From positions 134,588 through 198,587 of the forward strand of contig CAWARA010000030.1 in the NCBI GenBank assembly GCA_963784195.1: a stretch of DNA of 64,000 bases, read 5' to 3'. Positions 19,330 through 28,172 of this stretch are shown piece after piece. Both the position numbers and the translations under genes were made by a program. The stretch is from CAVQAH01 sp963784195. GTDB taxonomy: Bacteria > Acidobacteriota > Vicinamibacteria > Vicinamibacterales > 2-12-FULL-66-21. The notes below the pieces were generated by a model. The model did no database searches. It was not told the DNA's origin and worked only from the letters and a program-made list of their open reading frames with translations. Positions within the stretch are counted from its first letter, which is position 1; every line of letters starts with the position of its first letter.

Positions 19330-21002
19330 GCCGTTACCGCTCCTTGAGAGGCTGAGGAAACGAGTCGCGCGTACTTGGCCATGACGCCGGCCGTCGATCG
19401 CGGCAGAGGCGCTTCACGGACCCGGAGCCTTTCCGCTATCTGCAGGTCGGTGAGGTCGACGCTCAGCCGCCGGTTGGTGATGTCGAAAGTGATGACGTCG
19501 CCGTCCTTCACCGCGGCGATGGGACCGCCGCGCGCCGCTTCGGGCGCGACGTGACCAGCCATCAGCCCTCGCGTCGCGCCAGAGAATCTGCCGTCCGTCA
19601 CGAGTGCGACGGACTCCCCGAGCCCCGCGCCCACGATCGCCGCGGTCACGGCCAGCATCTCGCGCATGCCCGGACCTCCAGACGGTCCCTCGTAGCGGAT
19701 TACGACGACGTCGCCGGGCAGGATGGTGCGGTCATGGACGGCGGCAAAGGCGAGTTCCTCGCTGTCGAATACTCGCGCACGCCCGACGTGGGTCCGGTTG
19801 GCGTAGCCGGCGACCTTGACCACCGCGCCCTCCGGCGCGAGGTTGCCCTGAAGGATCACCAGGCCACCCGAAGGCGACAGCGGATTCGACAGCGGCCGCA
19901 CGACTTCCTGATTGTCGGCTTCGCTGGCCTCGCGCGCGTGATCCCCAATAGTCCGACCGGAAATCGTCACCGCGTCGCCATGAAGGAATCCCCCTTCGTG
20001 CAGGCGCTTGATGACCAGTGGAATCCCGCCCGCCCGGTAGAGGTCCGTCGCAACGAAGCGTCCCCCCGGCTTGAGGTCTGCGAGCAGCGGTACGCGCGCG
20101 CTGATCCGATCGAAGTCATCGAGCGCGAGCGGCACGCCCGCTTCCTTCGCAATAGCGAGAAGATGGAGCACGGCATTCGTGGAACCACCGGTCGCCGCAA
20201 CCGCAGCGATCGCGTTCTCGAGTGCCTCGCGCGAAAGAATCTGGCGCGGCCGGAGCCCGCGCCGCAGGAGATCCATCACCAGCACGCCGGCCTGTTGGGC
20301 AACATCTGCCTTGTCCGTGGCCAGGGCCGGCACGCTCGCGCTGCCGAATGGCGAGATCCCGAGGCACTCGCAGACGGTGGCCATCGTGTTCGCGGTGAAC
20401 TGGCCGCCGCACGCGCCGGCGCCGGGACATGCGTGCCGCTCGAGTGCGTCCAGGTCCTGCGTGCTCAGCGTGCCCGCCGCGTGGGCGCCCACGGCTTCGA
20501 AGACGTCCTGGATCGTGACATCGCGATCCTGCCAGCGTCCCGGCTGAATCGAGCCGCCGTAGAGGACGAGGCCGGGAATGTCCAGGCGGGCCAGGGCCAT
20601 GACGGCGGCGGGAATCGTCTTGTCGCAGCCGACCAGTACCACGAGCGCATCGAAGAGATTCCCCCGAGCGACCAGCTCGATTGAATCGGCGATCACCTCG
20701 CGGCTGACGAGCGAGGCGCGCATGCCCTCGCAACCCATGGTGATGCCGTCCGAGATCGAAATGGTGTTGAACTCCAGGGGCGTCCCGCCCGCGTCACGGA
20801 CGCCGGTCTTCAGCGCCGCCGCGAGATCCCGGAGGTGGTAGTTACAGGGGCCGATCTCAATCCAGGTGTTGGCGACGCCGATGAGCGGGCGTTCGAGGTC
20901 ATCGTCGGTGAGGCCCGTAGCCCGAAGCATGGCCCGGGCTGGCGCCCGGTTGACGCCGTCGGTCAACGCACGGCTGCGCCATTTCAGTGGATGGCTGGAC
21001 AC
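19326..21002 (-). CDS. ilvD: Dihydroxy-acid dehydratase
   Basis: 558 residues; dehydrates dihydroxy-isovalerate and -methylvalerate using an iron-sulfur cluster. Cluster cysteines appear in LVGCDKTIPA, in HACPGAGACGGQFTANTM and in ITMGCEGM. The C-terminal GRFSGATRGLMAGHVAPEA block is conserved. First gene of the operon; upstream 21003-21075 is locally AT-rich and probably holds the promoter, with TTGACT on the minus strand near 21037-21042, though no convincing -10 is fixed. No leader peptide rich in branched-chain codons is seen. Confidence 0.97.
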   Translation of the reverse strand: MSSHPLKWRSRALTDGVNRAPARAMLRATGLTDDDLERPLIGVANTWIEIGPCNYHLRDLAAALKTGVRDAGGTPLEFNTISISDGITMGCEGMRASLVSREVIADSIELVARGNLFDALVVLVGCDKTIPAAVMALARLDIPGLVLYGGSIQPGRWQDRDVTIQDVFEAVGAHAAGTLSTQDLDALERHACPGAGACGGQFTANTMATVCECLGISPFGSASVPALATDKADVAQQAGVLVMDLLRRGLRPRQILSREALENAIAAVAATGGSTNAVLHLLAIAKEAGVPLALDDFDRISARVPLLADLKPGGRFVATDLYRAGGIPLVIKRLHEGGFLHGDAVTISGRTIGDHAREASEADNQEVVRPLSNPLSPSGGLVILQGNLAPEGAVVKVAGYANRTHVGRARVFDSEELAFAAVHDRTILPGDVVVIRYEGPSGGPGMREMLAVTAAIVGAGLGESVALVTDGRFSGATRGLMAGHVAPEAARGGPIAAVKDGDVITFDITNRRLSVDLTDLQIAERLRVREAPLPRSTAGVMAKYARLVSSASQGAVTA

Positions 21003-21142
21003 CCTCGCAGTGTGCCCTTAAAGGGTCGATAAGAAAAGTCAATAGTTTTACAGATAATATTAGCGAAGTTTATATAATTTTCCAAACACAACTCGGCTTT
21101 GAGTCGGAGCGGGATCGCGGATTGGGGTCAGGAAGGGTCTTC

Positions 21143-21168
21143 GTAGCGTCCGGCTTCAACCGGACCTC
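21143..21168. repeat. REP-like hairpin, CGTAGCGTCCGGC family, copy 1
   Basis: TCGTAGCGTCCGG followed by CTTCAA and CCGGAC gives a 6-bp perfect stem (21148-21153 / 21160-21165). The same sequence occurs inverted at 23424-23447. Short GC stem, no T-tract. Confidence 0.65.
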
Positions 21169-21199
21169 GTGGTGTCCGGCCGCGCCAAACCAGGATGCA

Positions 21200-21232
21200 C
21201 AAGGGCGGGGCAAACAATGTGCCCCGCCCTTG
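21200..21232. terminator. Perfect 11-bp hairpin after the Ig/PKD lipoprotein gene
   Basis: CAAGGGCGGGG (21200-21210) pairs with CCCCGCCCTTG (21222-21232), 11-nt loop. It lies about 10 bp beyond the stop of the minus-strand gene at 21243, so it may protect or end that transcript. No U-run follows, so it is not a textbook terminator. Confidence 0.55.
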
Positions 21233-21242
21233 ATGTTTCTAA

Positions 21243-22586
21243 CTAGTCGTTGTTCGGCGCCGGCGCCGCGGCGCGAACGACCACCGTCACAAACCCTTCG
21301 CCAGCTGGGCCGGAGGCTTGGACTGCCCTGACAGTGACCACCTTGCTTCCGGTGGTCGACCAGCTGACGCTCGCCTGCGGGCCACTTGTCGTGCGCGGCG
21401 GCGAATTCGCCCCCGGACCAAACGTCCACTCGAACCCAATGATGGTTGACGTGTTCCCGGTGACAGTCGCGGTCAGGATCACTTCTTCGTTGATGATCGG
21501 ATTCGAATTCGACGCTCGAACGGTCACGCCCGGTGGCTGCTGCGGCAGGACAGTGACCGAGGTGGAGACCTGTTCCGAGAATCCACTCGCGTCCGTTGCG
21601 GTCGCGGTCACATCAAACGTCCCCGCATCGTCGTACGGATGCGAGATCGTCGTCGAACCACCGAGTGCGCCGAGGTCTCGCGAATCGCCATCTCCGAAGT
21701 CTACGACCACCCGTCGGATGTTCGCCTGGGCGTTCACACTAATCGTAAAGGTGACCGGCTGGCCCGCCGCCACCGAGGTCGTTGGCGCGACGATGTTGAT
21801 GCCGGTGCGTGGATTCAAGCCAACGGTCAGCGCCGTCGACGACTTGCCGGCAATGCTCGCCGTGATCTGCGATTCGCGCGTGGTCGTTAGCGTGGTCCTG
21901 GCGATCCCGCTGTTATCAGTGGTTGCGGGGTTTGGATTCAGCTGTCCGGTCGTAGCACTGAAGTCGACCGGCACCCCGACGACTGCCTGACCGCTGACAT
22001 CTTCCACTCGCGCTGAAATCTGGGAAGTCCCTCCGCTCGGTCCCAGCGTCTGAGGATTAGCGGTGACGATGACACGCTCGACGGCGGCGGTTCCGATTCG
22101 CAGGTTTTCGATTCGTCCTGACGCGCCACCCGAGAACGCCGTGACGGTGGCGGTGCCGCTCTGGGCGCCTGCGAATAATCTCACCCGCACCTGCCCGTTC
22201 GACGTTCGGGCCTCTGTCGGCTCGACACGACCCAGTGTGGTTGTGAAGGTGACGAGGGTGCCGTTCTGGACCGGCGTTCCGGCGCCGGGCGTCGGCGCCG
22301 CCGGCGTCGCCGGCGTCGTCGGAGTGCCGTTGGCCGGAGGGGTGGTCGGCGGAGCTTGGGCGACGCCTTGCTCGATTACGGTTGCGACGATCTCCACCTC
22401 GCCGTTGAGGGCGACGGTGTTGGTCACCGGAAACAACGTGATGACCGTGCCGCTCGGCGCAAGCAATGGAACCTTGTCGCAGCCGAAGGCGAACGTCATC
22501 AGCACGAGCGCGAACGTCGCGCCGATAAGCGTGACGAAGGCGCCACGTGACCCGGGCGACCCATCACAAAGGCGGTGTGTTACCAT
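21243..22586 (-). CDS. Secreted lipoprotein with invasin-like Ig and PKD domains
   Basis: About 447 residues from ATG 22586. A hydrophobic segment ends in a lipobox-like MTFAFGC, so the protein is likely a lipoprotein. A Thr/Pro-rich linker (about residues 90-115) separates Big_1-like Ig domains (motif GVPVDFSATTGQLNPN) from two PKD domains (motifs VVVDFGDGDS and GFEWTFGPG). Such proteins sit at the cell surface and mediate adhesion or wall contacts. It lies beside the secretion operon but on its own transcript. An alternative ATG at 22613 would overlap the opposite gene more deeply. Confidence 0.75.
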   Translation of the reverse strand: MVTHRLCDGSPGSRGAFVTLIGATFALVLMTFAFGCDKVPLLAPSGTVITLFPVTNTVALNGEVEIVATVIEQGVAQAPPTTPPANGTPTTPATPAAPTPGAGTPVQNGTLVTFTTTLGRVEPTEARTSNGQVRVRLFAGAQSGTATVTAFSGGASGRIENLRIGTAAVERVIVTANPQTLGPSGGTSQISARVEDVSGQAVVGVPVDFSATTGQLNPNPATTDNSGIARTTLTTTRESQITASIAGKSSTALTVGLNPRTGINIVAPTTSVAAGQPVTFTISVNAQANIRRVVVDFGDGDSRDLGALGGSTTISHPYDDAGTFDVTATATDASGFSEQVSTSVTVLPQQPPGVTVRASNSNPIINEEVILTATVTGNTSTIIGFEWTFGPGANSPPRTTSGPQASVSWSTTGSKVVTVRAVQASGPAGEGFVTVVVRAAAPAPNND

Positions 22587-23397
22587 GGTGGACGCTAAGG
22601 ATAGTAATCTCATGGGTTTACACGGTCAACAGTGTCGGGAAAACGACCGGGGTTATGCGATGGCGGCGCTGCTCGTCGGCCTCGCCATCATGGCCGTCCT
22701 CATGTCCGTGGCGCTGCCCGCCTGGCGCCATCTTGCCCGTCGTGAAAAGGAAGCGGAGCTGGCGTTTCGGGGTGAACAGTACGCTCGCGCGATCGCCCTC
22801 TTTCGAGCCAAGAACGGAAACAACTTCCCGCCGAGCCTCGACGTCCTCGTGCAGGGACGCTACCTCCGGAAGAAGTACAAAGATCCGATGACGCCGGATG
22901 GCGAGTTCCGCGCGATTCCTGTCGGCAACGCTCAGGGGCAGCCAGGCGGCGCCACACCCCCGCAGCCAGGCGGCGCCACACCTCCGCAGCCGGGGGGCCG
23001 CGGCAGCACGCCGCCTCCGCAGGGCCAACCGAGTCAGCAAGGTGGTTTCACCAGCGGCGGCATCATGGGCGTCGCGAGCAAGAGCACCGAGACGTCGATC
23101 AGGATCTACAAGAATCAAACTCGATACGACCTCTGGCCGTTCACGTTCAACATGGTGAACAGGCCGGGCGGCAACATGCCGCAGCAGAATCCTGGACAGG
23201 GACCCGGTGCACGTCCCGGCCAGCAGGGCCCGGGCCGTGGCGGCCCCGGCGGCGGACCGGGTCGCGAAGGCGGTCCCGGTCGCGGTGGTCCTGGTCGAGG
23301 CGGGCCGGGCCGTGGCCTCGGACCGTTTATCGGACCGGACGGCCAACCGATGAGGCCAATCCCGATTCCTGGTGGCCGCGGTCGCGGTCAATTCTGA
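22585..23397 (+). CDS. Pseudopilin-like protein with Gly/Pro/Arg-rich tail
   Basis: 270 residues (ATG 22585; second ATG 22612). The prepilin-type leader ends at NDRG, followed by YAMAALLVGLAIMAVLMSVA, a type II/IV N-terminal helix. The usual Glu at position +5 is replaced by Ala, as in minor pseudopilins of the GspK kind. Residues 60-100 resemble GspG (LFRAKNGNNFPPSLDVLVQG). A Pro/Gln/Gly linker with a near-exact 24-bp tandem repeat (about 22937-22996) and a collagen-like Gly-Pro-Arg tail follow. It points away from the secretion operon but probably serves the same machine. Confidence 0.75.
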   Translation: MVDAKDSNLMGLHGQQCRENDRGYAMAALLVGLAIMAVLMSVALPAWRHLARREKEAELAFRGEQYARAIALFRAKNGNNFPPSLDVLVQGRYLRKKYKDPMTPDGEFRAIPVGNAQGQPGGATPPQPGGATPPQPGGRGSTPPPQGQPSQQGGFTSGGIMGVASKSTETSIRIYKNQTRYDLWPFTFNMVNRPGGNMPQQNPGQGPGARPGQQGPGRGGPGGGPGREGGPGRGGPGRGGPGRGLGPFIGPDGQPMRPIPIPGGRGRGQF

Positions 23398-23423
23398 AAC
23401 TCGGCTCATACCAGTTGAATTGA

Positions 23424-23447
23424 GTCCGGCTAAGCCGGACGCTACGG
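23424..23447. repeat. REP-like hairpin, CGTAGCGTCCGGC family, copy 2 (inverted)
   Basis: GTCCGGC (23424-23430) pairs with GCCGGAC (23434-23440), followed by GCTACGGG. This is the reverse complement of the copy at 21143-21168. It sits between two convergent genes. Confidence 0.65.
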
Positions 23448-23450
23448 GTT

Positions 23451-23885
23451 CTACCAATCCTGATAGTTGCTTCCGTCCAGCCCCTGGCCCTGCGCTCCGC
23501 TCTTCACGTCGTAGATTCCCGGTTCGGCAGTCGGATTGGCCGGGTCGGGCTCGGCCGGCACCGTCTGCCACGTATCGGTTGACTGCGTGATCGGATCTTC
23601 AGGAATCTTCCGCAAGTACTGATCGCTGACCAGCGCATCGAGCGACGCCGGATACTTGTTCTTGTCGGCGTAGTACTGGTCGATCGCATCGCGCATCAGA
23701 AAGAGATCGCGCTTGAGCACGCCTTCCTGCGTCATGCGAACGGAGTTGCGGTACTGCACCATCCCCATCGCCGCAAGAATGGAAATGAGCGACAGCACGA
23801 CGAGCAACTCGACGAGGGTAAACCCGCGCGAATCGCGCAGCTGCACCTTCCGCATTCTCTGCATCAACATGGGGCGCCCTACCAA
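23451..23885 (-). CDS. GspG-like pseudopilin
   Basis: 144 residues. Prepilin cleavage site and helix read SRG then FTLVELLVVLSLISILAAMG, with Glu at +5. The C-terminal part has the GspG calcium-loop style end (IYDVKSGAQGQGLDGSNYQDW region) and a LPxDPI-like block (RKIPEDPIT). Last gene of the minus-strand secretion operon, overlapping its neighbour by 7 nt. Likely the major or a minor pseudopilin of the type II-like system. Confidence 0.88.
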   Translation of the reverse strand: MVGRPMLMQRMRKVQLRDSRGFTLVELLVVLSLISILAAMGMVQYRNSVRMTQEGVLKRDLFLMRDAIDQYYADKNKYPASLDALVSDQYLRKIPEDPITQSTDTWQTVPAEPDPANPTAEPGIYDVKSGAQGQGLDGSNYQDW

Positions 23886-24448
23886 TCTTTGTACTTCGTC
23901 CCGTCGAGCGCAGTGCCCTCGGACTTGCTGTAGACGTCATACACGTTCTGACCGCCCCATGACGCGGACTCGGGACGATCCTGATACGCACGCATACCCC
24001 ACTCGGTCGAACTGGTCATCGGATCGATCGGAATGCGACGCAGGAACTTCAGCTTCCGCCCGGATGCGTCACCCGCCACGCTCACGCCATCGACGAGCGT
24101 CTCGAGGTCCGGCGGATAACCCTCGCTCCCTGCCCGGATATCCGTCGCGCCGATCTGCCCCGCATCGACCGCATCCTTGAACTTGTCGATCGCAGTCCGC
24201 ATCTCCCGAAGCGACCGCCGCAGCTCGGCTTCCTTCTGCCGCTGAACCGTAACCCGCGTGAGCGGCATCGCGGCCGACGCAAGGATCACCAAGATCGCGG
24301 TTACTACCAGGAGTTCGATGAAGGTGAAGCCGTTTTCAAGTGCGCAAGTGCGCAAGTGCGCAGGTGCACAAGTGCGTAAGTGCGCACGTGCGCGGGTGCG
24401 CACGTGCGTGACACCACCATCAGTTCTGGACCGCGCGATCACCCTCAT
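23879..24448 (-). CDS. Second GspG-like pseudopilin with repeat-derived leader
   Basis: 189 residues if it starts at ATG 24448. The mature helix starts after ENG with FTFIELLVVTAILVILASAA (Glu +5 present) and the C-terminus has LRRIPIDPMTSS and YDVYSKSEGTALDG, a GspG pattern. The leader is odd: about 45 residues between this ATG and the cleavage site are encoded by the GTGCGCAA octamer repeat array and give repeated ALRTCAP-like peptide. No start codon with a normal short leader is present, only GTG codons within the repeat. The true start is uncertain. Confidence 0.75.
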   Translation of the reverse strand: MRVIARSRTDGGVTHVRTRARAHLRTCAPAHLRTCALENGFTFIELLVVTAILVILASAAMPLTRVTVQRQKEAELRRSLREMRTAIDKFKDAVDAGQIGATDIRAGSEGYPPDLETLVDGVSVAGDASGRKLKFLRRIPIDPMTSSTEWGMRAYQDRPESASWGGQNVYDVYSKSEGTALDGTKYKDW

Positions 24449-24540
24449 CTCGCTAACCTGCGATTGGCACTTGGGCACTCGGGCACTTTCGCACTTGGGC
24501 ACTTGCGCACTCGCGCACCTGCGCACTTGCGCACTTTTTT
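24336..24540. repeat. Inverted pair of degenerate 8-bp tandem arrays (GTGCGCAA family)
   Basis: Bases 24336-24408 carry about nine copies of CAAGTGCG-type 8-bp units; bases 24466-24537 carry about nine units of the complement type (GCACTTGC). The two arms face each other across about 57 bp, so RNA or single-stranded DNA could form a long imperfect hairpin. The left arm overlaps the leader of a pseudopilin gene and the right arm ends against the stop of the secretin gene. A half copy occurs after secA at 45091-45134. Confidence 0.85.
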
Positions 24541-24545
24541 GTTAA

Positions 24546-27011
24546 CTAGCGAACCGTCACCGACGCCGGATTGAACTGCAGCTGAATCGGCACCCCTTCA
24601 GGGCTGCTCGCGACGCCGCTGACCTGGATCAGCGAATTGCCCGACCCGACCGCATCGAAGAGCAGACCCGCGATCAGTCCCGAGCCTGACGCGCCCGCGG
24701 AATCACCGGTTCTGACGACGGCGATGTCCACGCGGCCGGCGGCGGCGTCGATGCGCGGCGCGAATGTCGCGGTGACGCTGCCCTGCCGCATGAACGTTCC
24801 TTCCTGCACGTTGCGCACACGCAGCACCTGCGGGTTGTAAGTGATCGTGATCGTCAGCGTCGACAACCTCGAGGCGTTGTTCACCGAAACGGGAACTGTG
24901 TACGGACCACCCGCGACGCGGAACTCGGTCCCCGGCGGCGTCACGATGATCTGTGCGGTCGCGGCGGCAGCCGCCGCACCGGGTGTCGCGGGTACCGGCG
25001 CATTCGGATCGCGCGGCGGTGCGGTTGGATCGGTGACGGGCGGAAGCGGCGTACCTGCCGGAGGCGGCGGGAACGATGGCCGTTCCGTCGCCGGGCCGAT
25101 TGGCGCAGGCACGGGTGAAGTTCCAGGTGGCACGGGCTGCGTGCCTGTCGGCACACCCGGAGCGGCCGCAGCCGGAGGACGAGGCACGCCGCCAGGAGGT
25201 GCGCCGGGCACGGCTGGAGGCGTCGCAACCTGGCCGGCTGCCGCGAGCGGGATCGTCCGGCGGCGGCGCGATCAGGGGCGGCGGCCCGGCGAGCCCGATG
25301 TTCTGCTGCGTGCCGATGTAGATCGGTGCGAGATCGTTGACCGTCAGCTCGTGCGTCCGCACGATGTGCGGGGTCAGGAGCATGACGATGTCGCTCGTTT
25401 CCGAGTTGCGCGTGTTCGACCCGAGGATCGAATTCAGCACGGGCACGTTGATCAGCCCGGCGATGCCTTGCAGCGAGCGCCGTTCTTCCTCGCGGATCAG
25501 GCCGGCGAGCAGGTTCGACTCGCCTTCGCGAAGCCTCAGCTTCGTCTGGACCTTGCGCGACGTGAACGACGGCACGGACTGGCCGGCGACGTCGATCGAC
25601 GGGCCGAGCGCGCTGTTCTCGACGGTCAGCTCGAGGATCACTTCGCCGTCGTAGGTGACGCGCGGCAGGATCTCCATGTTGATGCCGACCGGACGGTAGT
25701 TGAACGACGACTGGGGAATGCTGGCGAACCCGCCCTGGACCGGCGCGCCGAAGACGGTCGACACGACCGGGATCTCCTGACCGAGGTTGAGCGTCATCGG
25801 CCGGCCTTCGGCGCCGCGCAGCTGCGGCTTGGCCAGGAGGCGCGTGTGCGCGTCCTGCTCGAGGAACCGGAATACGGCCGTCGGAATCCCGAGATAGAAG
25901 TCGGCGGTGCTGATGCCCTGCGAGATCGTGTTCAGGTTGAACGGCGGCGGCGACGGCGACGCGACGCCCGGCGTGGCTGGCGTATTCGGCGGCGCCAGCT
26001 CCGGCGAGAAGATCAAATTGACCGCGTAGGCGCTGAGGTCGATGCCGTAGGCCTTCAGCCGCGTGCTGTTCACTTCCAGGATCTGCACGTCGACGACAAC
26101 TTCCGCGCGCGGCTTGTCGTTGGCGCGGATCACCTGCTCGATGACGTTGACCACCGCTGCGGTCGCGCGAACCGTAAGCGAGTTGGACGTCTTGTTCGGG
26201 AACATCGCCGGCACGACCGTCATGTTCGGGATGCGCATGACGGTGTTGATGATCTGCACGATTTCCTGCGCGTCGGCGTGCGACAGATAGAAGGTCTGCA
26301 CGACCAGGTCGTCGTACTTCTGGTGCGCCTGCGCGTTGTCCTGCGCCACGACGATCGTGGTCGGGTTGAGCACCTTGTAGAAGTGCCCGTGCGTCGACAG
26401 GATCTGCTGCAGCGCCTCTTCGACGGTGACGTTCTCCAGCGCGACCGTGACCGGCACGTCGCGGAAGTACTGCTGATCGAACTGGACGTTGATGCCGCTC
26501 TGCGTGCCGATGAAGGTGAGCACGTCGCGCAGGCTGGCGTTGGTGAATTGCACCTTCGGCAGCGGGGTCGTGGGGTTCAGCGTGGGCGTCGCCTGCTGCC
26601 GCGCCTGCGCGCGCAGCTTCTCGATTTCCGGCTTCGGCCGCGATTTTCTCGATGCGATCGCGAATCGCTCGCTCCAGCTCGATCGCCTTCGATGCCGCCA
26701 GGCGGTTCGACGAGTCCATCTCGATCGCCTTGCGGTACGACAGCAGCGCCGTGTCGATGTCGCCTTTCAATTCGAAGTCGCGTGCACGCGCGATGTGCTC
26801 GCGCGCAGCATTCTGCATCGCGCGTTCGAGCTCGATCTTGTACTCCGCCTTGTCGGGGCTCTCCTGCAGCGCGCGCGTGTAGTGCGCGACCGCGGAGTCC
26901 CAGTCGCCCGACGCGCGCCGCTTCCTGGCCGCGGCGGAACGCACGGCCGGCAGCGCACCCGGACGCGAAGATCGTGAGCACGATCAGAATCACAAGCCTC
27001 TGTTTAAGCAC
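24546..27011 (-). CDS. Type II/IV secretin (GspD/PilQ-like) with N-terminal TPR and C-terminal cohesin-like domain; three frameshifts
   Basis: Outer-membrane channel of the secretion or pilus machine. From GTG 27011 the protein starts with a lipoprotein signal (lipobox IFASGC), then TPR-like helices (about residues 28-115), short N domains (FTNASLRDVLTFIGTQSGIN; VALENVTVEEALQQIL), the secretin core (VVSTVFGAPVQ, EGESNLLAGLIREEERR, VPVLNSILGS, VMLLTPHIV), a Pro-rich linker and a cohesin-like beta domain (about the last 130 residues). Three breaks near 26913, 26641 and 25244 split it; removing one base at each joins everything into about 820 residues. A TPR-secretin-cohesin order is known from Acidobacteria-type proteins. 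Confidence 0.85.
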
Positions 27012-27031
27012 TTCGGCTCCTGCGAGAGTGG

Positions 27032-27607
27032 TCAGCGGGGCGAACAGCCCTCACGGCGAAGGGTCTGACGTCCCTTGCCGTCAACATACTCGATCATCAG
27101 CGACTCGATGCCAATCTTGACAACGCGATAGCGGCCGTCGACGGTCTCTCCTTCGGCGGCAGCGAACGTGGCAGCTCGACAATCGCTCAGCGCGGCAATC
27201 TTCACGCCGCCCGGTTTCTCAACGCTGCCCATGTACTTCAGCGGAATCGGCGGAATGGGCGGCGGCGGCGGTGGTCCTGCCGGCTCGGTTTCGACCGGAG
27301 GAGGCTTGAACGCCGACGGCGGCGGTGCGGGCGCCGCCTTCGGTTGGAATCGGAAAGGATTGCGATCCGAACCGCCCTCTTCGGGCCGTGACGCCTCGAG
27401 CGCTTCGAGTCTCACCTTGAGTTCCTTCGGATCGATGTGCGCGTCATCTTTCTTCTGCGATTTCGCCTGATTAGACGACGGCGCCGGCGTCACGGTCGAA
27501 CCGGACCACGTGCGCGTCGCGAAGAAGCCCGCCACGGCCACACCGAGCAGCACGAGAAGCCAGATGTTCGGACGACGACGGCCCGGAGCCGGTGTTTCAG
27601 TTTCCAT
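27032..27607 (-). CDS. PilP/GspC-like inner-membrane protein
   Basis: 191 residues. One membrane helix (about residues 14-30, IWLLVLLGVAVAGFFA), a Pro-rich periplasmic linker (PPPPPPIPPIPLKYMG) and a C-terminal small beta domain beginning LKYMGSVEKPGGVKIAAL, the HR/PilP pattern. It would link the PilMNO inner-membrane platform to the secretin. It overlaps the PilO-like gene by 11 nt and precedes the secretin by 20 bp. Confidence 0.75.
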   Translation of the reverse strand: METETPAPGRRRPNIWLLVLLGVAVAGFFATRTWSGSTVTPAPSSNQAKSQKKDDAHIDPKELKVRLEALEASRPEEGGSDRNPFRFQPKAAPAPPPSAFKPPPVETEPAGPPPPPPIPPIPLKYMGSVEKPGGVKIAALSDCRAATFAAAEGETVDGRYRVVKIGIESLMIEYVDGKGRQTLRREGCSPR

Positions 27608-28172
27608 TGACTCCCGTCCGGTAGTACGTCGCCACTTGCACGGTGACGTTCAAGGTCCCGCTATTACCTGTCGTCTGCGTAAGCTGCACGTTCTCGACGA
27701 TCAGAAAGTCCGGTATCGTTTCGAGCTGATACAGAAACTTGCGAATGTCGCGGTACTGCCCGCTGATCGAGTGGGTCACTGTCAGCTTGCCAAGCTCGCT
27801 GTCGCGATCGTGGCTCGGCTTGGTGGTCGACCCCGTTCGCGTGACACCGGCGGCGCGGGCGATCTCGTCCACCTTCGTGTTCGTGAGGCGGCGCGCGGCG
27901 CTGCTGTCGGGCGGCAGGACCGAACTGTAGAACTTCTTCAACTCACCGTCGGCAGCGTCCTTCCCCGACACCGTGGCACGCGCCGCGGCGTGATCCTTCT
28001 TCGCGACGGCGAGCACCGTCCTCGCTTCCTGGGCCTGCTGCTCCCCGCTCGCCACCTTCTTCGACAGCGGGGCCACGACACCGACGAGCAACCCGGCGTT
28101 GAGCACGACGGCAGCGATCAACGGATAGATGTAGCGGCGCTTCTCCGCCATTACCCGGCGCGTGAGCGTCAT
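27597..28172 (-). CDS. PilO/GspM-like platform protein
   Basis: 191 residues: one N-terminal membrane helix (YIYPLIAAVVLNAGLLVGVV), a coiled coil (about 40-75) and a ferredoxin-like periplasmic domain with ISGQYRDIRKFLYQLETIPD, the typical PilO block. It overlaps the PilN-like gene by 4 nt (28169-28172). It would pair with PilN in the inner membrane. An internal ATG eight codons in (MAEKRRY) is an alternative start. Confidence 0.82.
   Translation of the reverse strand: MTLTRRVMAEKRRYIYPLIAAVVLNAGLLVGVVAPLSKKVASGEQQAQEARTVLAVAKKDHAAARATVSGKDAADGELKKFYSSVLPPDSSAARRLTNTKVDEIARAAGVTRTGSTTKPSHDRDSELGKLTVTHSISGQYRDIRKFLYQLETIPDFLIVENVQLTQTTGNSGTLNVTVQVATYYRTGVNGN

Noticed and set aside
20116..20733. 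Arg-rich reading frames opposite or inside ilvD and other enzymes
   Set aside because: High GC produces long shadow frames; the true genes have coherent motifs and operon structure.
21003..21100. Branched-chain leader peptide attenuator before ilvD
   Set aside because: No short ORF rich in Leu/Val/Ile codons followed by a terminator/antiterminator pair is seen.
24336..24540. CRISPR array
   Set aside because: Units are 8 bp, contiguous and degenerate, with no spacers and no cas genes nearby.
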